NCBI RefSeq assembly: GCF_900113965.1
Contig: NZ_FORI01000002.1
Coordinates: 62,001-126,000, forward strand
DNA length: 64,000 bases
Reading direction: 5' to 3'
From: Treponema bryantii
GTDB taxonomy: Bacteria > Spirochaetota > Spirochaetia > Treponematales > Treponemataceae
Shown: positions 59,075 through 64,000 of the stretch, piece by piece
Numbering within the stretch: position 1 is the stretch's first letter
Layout: the number at the start of each line of letters is the position of its first letter
Translations under genes and position numbers: made by a program
Notes under the pieces: generated by a model
The model's input: the letters and a program-made list of their open reading frames with translations, nothing else
Told to the model about the DNA's origin: nothing
Databases searched by the model: none

Positions 59075-59953
59075 ATGGCTACTTCAAAAAAAGCTGGACC
59101 AGAAAAGAAGGTTGGAATTTCATACTGGTCAAAAGATAAGGTTGCCTGTCCTGTCTGCAAAAAAGCCTTTGAGCGTGAAGTTATGCGAAGCGGTAATGGA
59201 CGTATGATTGCCGGTGGCCTTACAGAAGAGCTTCATCGTATTTACGAACCATCTGCTAAATTTGGTAGAATCTATCCTCTTATTTATGAAATTGGTGTTT
59301 GTCCTAATTGTCATACCGCAATGTTCTGGAACGACTTTACAGAAAAGATGGATCCAGAAGATGCAGATAAGCTTTTTGAAAGATCAGAAAAGCGTCATAA
59401 AGCCTGCGAAGAGATTTTCCCTTATTACAACTTAAAGCATGAACGTACTCTTTATGATGGAACTGCAATGTATTATCTTGCCCTCATGACTTATGATGAT
59501 ATGGGTGCTTATACCTTGCCGACAATGAAAAAGGCTATTATCACCTTAAGACTTGCCTGGCTTACAACAGAAATAAATCAGCATTGTGCCGCTCACAATT
59601 TTGATATTATTGCGCAGATGTTCTACAGAAAAGCTTTGTTCTTTTATCAGCAGGCAGTTATCAACGAAACTGAACGTATTGAAAAAAGCTCAACCTTAAA
59701 TAATATGGGCCCTGATATCGACAAGAACTATGGCTGGGACGGTGTAATTTATCTTTGCGGTTTGCTTGAATATAAATACGGCCAGCAGGAAGATATTCAG
59801 CTGCGTCTTAAAAAACTGAGCGAATCAAAAACCGCCATTGCCCGAATCTTCGGTCTTGGTAAATCATCAAAGAGTAAGCCGGGCCCTCTGCTTGAGCATG
59901 CCCGAAATCTATATGACAATCTGTCAAAACTTGTTAATGATGATGAGTTCTAA
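59075..59953 (+). CDS. DUF2225 protein with two CxxC metal sites
   Basis: A 292-residue cytosolic protein. The zinc-ribbon-like start has CPVC (about residue 27) and CPNC (about 81) flanked by KKAFEREVMRSG and IYEIGVCPNCHTAMFWNDF, the DUF2225 signature. The middle and C-terminal parts are helical and TPR-like (LRLAWLTTEINQHCAAHNFD, MFYRKALFFYQQAVINETER). DUF2225 proteins are common in spirochaetes and Firmicutes; their function is unknown to me. ATG 59075 follows AGGGGGA and lies 9 bases after acpS, so it is part of that operon. Confidence 0.87.
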   Translation: MATSKKAGPEKKVGISYWSKDKVACPVCKKAFEREVMRSGNGRMIAGGLTEELHRIYEPSAKFGRIYPLIYEIGVCPNCHTAMFWNDFTEKMDPEDADKLFERSEKRHKACEEIFPYYNLKHERTLYDGTAMYYLALMTYDDMGAYTLPTMKKAIITLRLAWLTTEINQHCAAHNFDIIAQMFYRKALFFYQQAVINETERIEKSSTLNNMGPDIDKNYGWDGVIYLCGLLEYKYGQQEDIQLRLKKLSESKTAIARIFGLGKSSKSKPGPLLEHARNLYDNLSKLVNDDEF

Positions 59954-59957
59954 AAAA

Positions 59958-60016
59958 GAGACCCCGAAACAAGTTCGGGGTGACAGTCTTGTCATGCTGA
60001 ACTTGTTTCAGCATCT
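59958..60016. repeat. PR-C composite palindrome
   Basis: Two hairpins, CCCCGAA/TTCGGGG (about 59962-59980) and ATGCTGAAC/TTTCAGCAT (about 59994-60014), the same pair as at 36909-36970 but in swapped order. They lie between the DUF2225 gene and truA. Confidence 0.87.
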
Positions 60017-60033
60017 AAATGCAGGTCAGTTTT

Positions 60034-60831
60034 ATGCGTAATATACTTCTAACAATCTCCTACGACGGTACAGACTTCTGCGGCTGGCAGCGCCAGGATG
60101 ACGCTGTAACTGGCGGCGAAGCCGAACGCACCGTTCAGGGCGAAATTGAAAAAGCTCTCGAAAAAATCCATAAACAGCCTACAGCACTTTACGGCTCGGG
60201 GCGTACTGACAGTGGCGTTCATGCTTTGGGCCAGGCGGCCAATTTTTATTCTCCTGTAGACTCTATGCCGGCGGAAAACTATGTGAGAGCTCTGAACGCA
60301 TTCCTGCCTTCGGACGTACGAATTATGGCTGCCCGCGAAGTTCCTGAAGATTTCAGTGCGCGAAAGTCTGCGACCAGCCGCGTATATCGATATTTTATTG
60401 CGGCGGGTGATGCGACGTCGGCAGATAATATGCGTTTCTCGTGGCTCGTAAAAAATTACACTCCGAATCTTGAGCGCCTTAATAAATACTGCGAATGCCT
60501 TCGCGGAGAATTAGACTGTTCTTCCTTTGCTGCAAGCGGTGATGATTCAGTTTCAAATAACCGCTATATTGATGAAGCAAAATTCTTTTTTCAGAAAGAC
60601 CGCTTTGGCCAAGAGCTTTTAGTTTTTCAGATTGAAGCCAATGCCTTTTTGTGGAAGATGGTAAGAACACTCACGGGTACTCTTGTAAATCTGGATAAAA
60701 CCGGTGCACCGGAAGACGCGATGAAAAAAATTCTCGAAGCTCGCGACCGCAAAGTCGCCGGAGTTACAGCTCCACCGACCGGCCTGTTTCTGTACGAAAT
60801 TAAGTTTGATGGAATCCGTCGGCATGTATAA
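60034..60831 (+). CDS. truA: tRNA pseudouridine(38-40) synthase
   Basis: 265 residues from ATG 60034. The frame opens five codons earlier at an ATG in the PR-C repeat, but AGGTCAG before 60034 and the conserved start NILLTISYDGTDFCGWQRQ favour the later one. The catalytic aspartate lies in GSGRTDSGVHALGQ (about residue 60). Other family segments are RVYRYFI and LVFQIEANAFLWKMVRTLTG. It makes pseudouridine at positions 38-40 of tRNA anticodon arms. A PR-A palindrome lies directly downstream. Confidence 0.96.
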   Translation: MRNILLTISYDGTDFCGWQRQDDAVTGGEAERTVQGEIEKALEKIHKQPTALYGSGRTDSGVHALGQAANFYSPVDSMPAENYVRALNAFLPSDVRIMAAREVPEDFSARKSATSRVYRYFIAAGDATSADNMRFSWLVKNYTPNLERLNKYCECLRGELDCSSFAASGDDSVSNNRYIDEAKFFFQKDRFGQELLVFQIEANAFLWKMVRTLTGTLVNLDKTGAPEDAMKKILEARDRKVAGVTAPPTGLFLYEIKFDGIRRHV

Positions 60832-60835
60832 TTGC

Positions 60836-60904
60836 CGTCATTGCGAGCGGAGCGAAGCAATCCAGTTACAGGATTGCCACGTCGCTGCGCTCCTCGCAAT
60901 GACG
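60836..60904. repeat. PR-A palindrome between convergent truA and priA
   Basis: CGTCATTGCGAG at the left and CTCGCAATGACG at the right, with internal AGCAATCCAG...GGATTGCC arms. It starts 4 bases after the truA stop and ends 5 bases before the priA stop, so it may serve as a two-way terminator. Confidence 0.9.
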
Positions 60905-60909
60905 ATATC

Positions 60910-62991
60910 TTATAACAAACTCACCGGATCTACATCATATTCAATATACACATTCTGATTATGCGTATAATCAAAAAGCAGTTTGCGTGCCGCAGTCTGA
61001 AGCGGAATAATCGAACTGCCTTTCAAAAGAATCTGATATCTCCAGCTTGAATTGATTTTCTCAATAGGACATTCTGCCGGCCCGATTATTTCCATGCCGC
61101 GCGGAGCACCTTCTTCAAGAATCTTTACTGCATCTGCTGCAGTCTGTGCGGCAAGTGCTTTATTAAAACTTCTGAATACAAGTCTGAGTAGGCGGCTGAA
61201 AGGCGGGAAGTCCAGCATTTCGCGTTCTGCAAGTTCCGAGCCGTAAAAATCTTCTATGCGGTTCTGGCAGGCATAAAGTACAGGACCTTTTCCGGGACTA
61301 TATGTCTGAACAATTACTTTTCCATCCGGGAAGTAACGGCCGGCTCGTCCTGCAACCTGAGTAATCAGCGAGAAGGTTCGCTCTCCGGCACGAAAGTCTG
61401 GCATGTGAAGTCCTGCGTCTGCAAGAATAACTCCAACCAGCTGCAGTTTTGGAAAGTTGAGTCCCTTTGCTACCATCTGGGTTCCAAGCAGAATATCGTA
61501 TTTACCCTGTCGGAAATCTTCAAGAGAAGTGAGAAGTTCATCCTTGTTTTTCAAAACGTCTATGTCCAGTCTAAGAACTCTGGCGTTCGGGAACTTTGCC
61601 CGGGTTTCTGCTTCAATATATTCTGTTCCAAAACCTGAGCTTCCAATATCCAGCGAGCCACACTGAGGGCAGCTCTCCGGAGGATATGTAGACCAGCCGC
61701 AGTAATGACAGCGCAGTCTGTTTTCAACTTTATGATAGGTGAGTGGAACAGAACAGTTTTTACACTTCAATTCGTATCCGCATTGATTACAGCGGAAAAA
61801 GTGAGTAAAGCCGCGGCGGTTTAAAAACAAAATTGTCTGATGATTCTGTGCGAGTGTTTTATTTATTTCATCTTCGAGCGGTTTTGAAATACATCCGTCG
61901 TTCGGGAAATATGTGAGATCAACACAGGAAATATGAGGCATCTCACCACCGGCCAGGCGTTTTGTAAGACTATGCCGAACAATTGAACCGCTTTGCATTC
62001 CATACCAGGCTTCTACACTCGGAGTTGCGCTTCCCATAAGCAGCGGAATCTTTAAGCTGGTACAACGGTGCATTGCTACCTGACGTGCATGGTATCGTGG
62101 ATTATTTCCAGATTTATATGAGCCGTCATGCTCTTCATCAATAATGATTAAGCCAAGATCCGGAACCGGAGCAAAAACCGCAGAACGGGCGCCTACAACA
62201 ACCCGCGCTTCCTTGTGCATAATTCGGTTCCATTCAGAAAGTCTTTGTGATGGAGTAAGCCCCGAATGAAGAACTGCTGCAGTGTTTCCAAATCGGTCTG
62301 CCACTGCCTTTACAACCTGTCCGGTAAGTCCAATCTCCGGAACAAGGTAAATAACCCCTTTACCCATCTCCAGAATCTTTTCTGCCAGTGAAAGAAAAAC
62401 TTCAGTTTTTCCAGAGCCCGTCGGCCCATAGAGGTAGTGGAATAGGGAATTGTTCGAATGGATTGCCACGCCTTCGGCTCGCAATGACGAAGCATCAGCG
62501 TTAATCCCGTCATTGCGAGGAGCGGAGCGACGTGGCAATCCACTGGCACTTAAAATTTCTTCAACCGCCTTTTTCTGTTCAGTGGACAATTCATTGCGTT
62601 TCTTCTCACCAACTTCCTCTTCAAAACCAAATCCGCCTGCACTGGTCTCTCTTCTGCCACTTGGAATCATAGAAAAGACTGCTTCGCCAAGTGTACAAAG
62701 ATAATAACGTGAAACCCACTTAGCCATTTCAATCAGCTCTTTTCCAAACAGAGCTTCTTTATCTATGACTCTTTTAATCGGGCGGATTTTATCTGGTCCT
62801 ACAGGGCAGTTTTCCGGAAGAGTATCTGATATATTTATGATAAATCCCTGAGTTTTTTTATTTCCGAACATTATTTCTGCTCGTTTTCCAATTGCTGGAA
62901 CAAGCTCAGGTTTCTCTTTTTCTGGAGGAATATAGGAATAGGTAAAGCCCTGATTAACAGGCAGATTCAGTATGATTTCAAGATACTGCAT
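60910..62991 (-). CDS. priA: Primosomal helicase PriA with an in-frame palindromic insert
   Basis: A 693-residue DNA helicase for restart of stalled replication forks. The 3'-end-binding domain spans about residues 1-110. Walker A is YGPTGSGKTEVF (about residue 187), Walker B is IIDEEHDGSYK (about 280). The zinc cluster has CNQCGYELKCKNC and CHYCG ... CPQCG (about 402-450). VAKGLNFPKLQLVGVIL and QVAGRAGRYFPDGKV are later helicase motifs. Between the helix ending EEILSAS and the Walker A strand, residues about 150-177 are encoded by a PR-A palindrome (62459-62542), giving GLPRRSAPRNDG... HSN. The insert is 84 nt and keeps the frame. It sits before the helicase core, where a loop could tolerate it. 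The stop is next to another PR-A palindrome. Confidence 0.93.
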   Translation of the reverse strand: MQYLEIILNLPVNQGFTYSYIPPEKEKPELVPAIGKRAEIMFGNKKTQGFIINISDTLPENCPVGPDKIRPIKRVIDKEALFGKELIEMAKWVSRYYLCTLGEAVFSMIPSGRRETSAGGFGFEEEVGEKKRNELSTEQKKAVEEILSASGLPRRSAPRNDGINADASSLRAEGVAIHSNNSLFHYLYGPTGSGKTEVFLSLAEKILEMGKGVIYLVPEIGLTGQVVKAVADRFGNTAAVLHSGLTPSQRLSEWNRIMHKEARVVVGARSAVFAPVPDLGLIIIDEEHDGSYKSGNNPRYHARQVAMHRCTSLKIPLLMGSATPSVEAWYGMQSGSIVRHSLTKRLAGGEMPHISCVDLTYFPNDGCISKPLEDEINKTLAQNHQTILFLNRRGFTHFFRCNQCGYELKCKNCSVPLTYHKVENRLRCHYCGWSTYPPESCPQCGSLDIGSSGFGTEYIEAETRAKFPNARVLRLDIDVLKNKDELLTSLEDFRQGKYDILLGTQMVAKGLNFPKLQLVGVILADAGLHMPDFRAGERTFSLITQVAGRAGRYFPDGKVIVQTYSPGKGPVLYACQNRIEDFYGSELAEREMLDFPPFSRLLRLVFRSFNKALAAQTAADAVKILEEGAPRGMEIIGPAECPIEKINSSWRYQILLKGSSIIPLQTAARKLLFDYTHNQNVYIEYDVDPVSLL
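62459..62542 (-). repeat. PR-A palindrome inside priA, translated in frame
   Basis: 84 nt, outer arms TGGATTGCCACG and CGTGGCAATCCA, inner arms CTCGCAATGACG and CGTCATTGCGAG. It has the same sequence type as 27842, 34381 and 60836, but here it is 28 codons of the priA frame with no stop codon. Confidence 0.93.
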
Positions 62992-63004
62992 TAACTACCT
63001 GCCG

Positions 63005-63757
63005 TTAGTTTGAGTTTAACTGATCAAGATACTTTTTGAATTTCTTGAGGTCTTCCCAGGCCGGACGTTTAAGTTCTTCATTACGCAAAAGTGCGCTTGG
63101 GTGATAAGTTGGCATAACAGGAATGCCGTTATATTCAAAGAACTCACCATGTCTCTGATTAATTGAAATACTCTGTCCTGTGATTTTTTCACTTGCAATC
63201 TTTCCCATACACAGAATCATCTTTGGTTTAAGAATGTGAATCTGAGTTTCAAGGAAACTGAAGCAGGCTGCCTGTTCATCTGGAAGAGGATTACGGTTCT
63301 CAGGTGGACGGCATTTTACAATGTTTGCAATATAGCAGTTTGTTTTACGATCGAGTCCGATAGCAGCAAGCATGCGGTCAAGCAAAACACCAGCCTTGCC
63401 AACAAAAGGAAGTCCCTGCATATCCTCGTCGTATCCCGGTCCTTCGCCAATAACAAGAACCTGAGGATTCATTACTCCCATACCAGGAACAACATTATTA
63501 CGGGTACGGGCCAGTCCGCATCGTGTACAGCGCAGAATCTTAGCATTGAGTTCCTCGATAGTAAGTCCTAAGTTTTCGGTAGATACGGTGGTTGCGGTCC
63601 CTGAGCCTGTCGAAGGGGTCGAAACCACCGTATGATTTGTCTCTGTATCATCCCCAAACACCGGTTCCCCTGCAAATTTTTCCCGGATAAATCCGCATTC
63701 ATAAGCATCTGCAGTTTTGAGAAGTGTATAGATTGTATGTTTATCTTTGGCGTTCAT
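63005..63757 (-). CDS. Uracil-DNA glycosylase, family 4 (Fe-S), with an in-frame palindromic insert
   Basis: A 250-residue enzyme that removes uracil from DNA. The Fe-S cluster ligands include CTRCGLARTR (about residue 77) and ANIVKCRPPENRNP (about 143). The active-site motif is GEGPGYDEDMQGLPFVG (about 104) and the second motif MPTYHPSALLRN (about 214). The N-terminal part (residues 1-70) is variable; residues about 42-58 (VVSTPSTGSGTATT) are encoded by a PR-B palindrome at 63583-63633. The insert lies upstream of the catalytic core. priA starts 13 bases after this gene's stop, so the two are an operon. Single-stranded selective (family 5) glycosylase is the alternative. Confidence 0.93.
   Translation of the reverse strand: MNAKDKHTIYTLLKTADAYECGFIREKFAGEPVFGDDTETNHTVVSTPSTGSGTATTVSTENLGLTIEELNAKILRCTRCGLARTRNNVVPGMGVMNPQVLVIGEGPGYDEDMQGLPFVGKAGVLLDRMLAAIGLDRKTNCYIANIVKCRPPENRNPLPDEQAACFSFLETQIHILKPKMILCMGKIASEKITGQSISINQRHGEFFEYNGIPVMPTYHPSALLRNEELKRPAWEDLKKFKKYLDQLNSN
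63583..63633 (-). repeat. PR-B palindrome inside the uracil-DNA glycosylase gene, translated in frame
   Basis: 51 nt (17 codons) with arms ATACGGTGGTT and AACCACCGTAT and inner GGTCC...GAAGGGGTC sequence around the usual GAGCCTGTCGA core. It leaves the frame open and is longer than the intergenic PR-B units because of a nested inner palindrome. Confidence 0.9.
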
Positions 63758-63793
63758 AAATATCCTTATACAAGCCTACAATCGAAAATCCGT

Positions 63794-63821
63794 TAAAAAA
63801 CGAGCCGTCAGGGTCGTTTTA
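63794..63821 (-). terminator. Hairpin with T-run after the partial gene at the right edge
   Basis: On the minus strand AAAACGA (63820-63814), a 10-base loop, TCGTTTT (63803-63797) and further T. A second hairpin, AGAGGCAAGC-TAG-GCTTGCCTCT (63843-63865), lies just upstream of it, around the stop codon. Confidence 0.6.
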
Positions 63822-63864
63822 GGATTATCGAAAGAATGGCTCAGAGGCAAGCTAGGCTTGCCTC

Positions 63865-64000
63865 TTACTCGGTCTTTTTTACAGGTTCTCCGCACGCGGT
63901 CAGTTTAATAATTTCTCTTTCATTATAAGACTTATCAATCAGCTCATCAACTTCGAGCGAATTATAAATCTCTTCTGCCTGTTCTGCAGTTCCTCTCAAA
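63865..64000 (-). CDS. C-terminal end of a gene cut by the window edge, unknown
   Basis: The last 44 codons of a minus-strand frame end at TAA (63867-63865). The sequence read is RGTAEQAEEIYNSLEVDELI followed by DKSYNEREIIKLTACGEPV and KKTE. It is open to the window edge, with codon use like the neighbours, and is followed by hairpins, so it is likely a real gene end. The family cannot be named from this fragment. Confidence 0.6.
   Translation of the reverse strand, partial: LRGTAEQAEEIYNSLEVDELIDKSYNEREIIKLTACGEPVKKTE

Overview
This window looks like the chromosome of a Treponema-like spirochaete, probably an anaerobic, sugar-using host-associated species. The evidence is two tandem FlaB-type periplasmic flagellin genes, a sigma-28 promoter of spirochaete form, an oxygen-sensitive class III ribonucleotide reductase system, a cyclase / FecR-protein / coiled-coil gene series, many lipoproteins with spirochaete-style lipoboxes, a very short RNA polymerase omega gene, and little plasmid or phage content. 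Species cannot be read from this alone. The window has no rRNA genes, no insertion sequence and no CRISPR array. One tRNA (anticodon CAT) is present.

Layout. 1-3.5 kb: two flaB genes (the first cut by the window edge), the nucleotide-pool enzyme RdgB and a sigma-factor-like protein, all on the minus strand. 3.6-5.4 kb: tRNA-Met, a small exported protein and an NrnA-type phosphoesterase on the plus strand. 5.4-9.5 kb (minus): an anaerobic dNTP module, nrdR-nrdD, then a small gene carrying the NrdD-like glycyl-radical tail joined to a glutaredoxin-like domain, then nrdG. NrdR-box-like palindromes lie in both promoters. 9.6-15.5 kb: apolipoprotein N-acyltransferase, a divergent galactokinase-like protein, a TPR protein and an exported beta-propeller/VWA protein. 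15.5-22.6 kb (minus): a membrane protein and one continuous 1703-codon frame that joins DNA polymerase IV to an exported, outer-membrane-like protein. 22.6-27.8 kb (plus): a conserved spirochaete protein, a lipoprotein, trmB, ligA and a membrane-anchored protein. 28-34.3 kb (minus): an M23 peptidase, recJ-recO, and araD plus an FGGY (L-ribulokinase-like) kinase. 34.3-35.0 kb: a non-coding divergent control region with four identical-length (36 nt) palindromes. 35-38.2 kb: a lipoprotein, a serine hydrolase, rpoZ-miaA. 38.3-44.8 kb: adenylate/guanylate cyclase, a FecR-domain protein and a coiled-coil/barrel protein, with overlapping genes. 44.8-53.7 kb: three large lipoproteins with InlB-type repeats, beta-helices, an FGE-sulfatase domain and a shared C-terminal module. 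53.8 kb: a 29-residue basic ribosomal-type protein. 54-60.8 kb (plus): dxs-folP, then cdaA-cdaR-acpS-DUF2225, then truA. 60.9-64 kb (minus): priA and a family 4 uracil-DNA glycosylase, then the end of another gene.

A striking layer over this ordinary gene content is a set of short palindromic repeats in at least three sequence families (called PR-A, PR-B and PR-C here). They fill many intergenic gaps, supply one gene's stop codon, and in two neighbouring genes (priA and the uracil-DNA glycosylase gene) lie inside the reading frame, adding 28 and 17 codons. This resembles the Rickettsia palindromic elements. The most interesting biological observations are the detached glycyl-radical domain of the class III RNR, the in-frame palindromes, the polymerase IV/outer-membrane protein fusion frame, and the four-palindrome array upstream of the arabinose-type genes.
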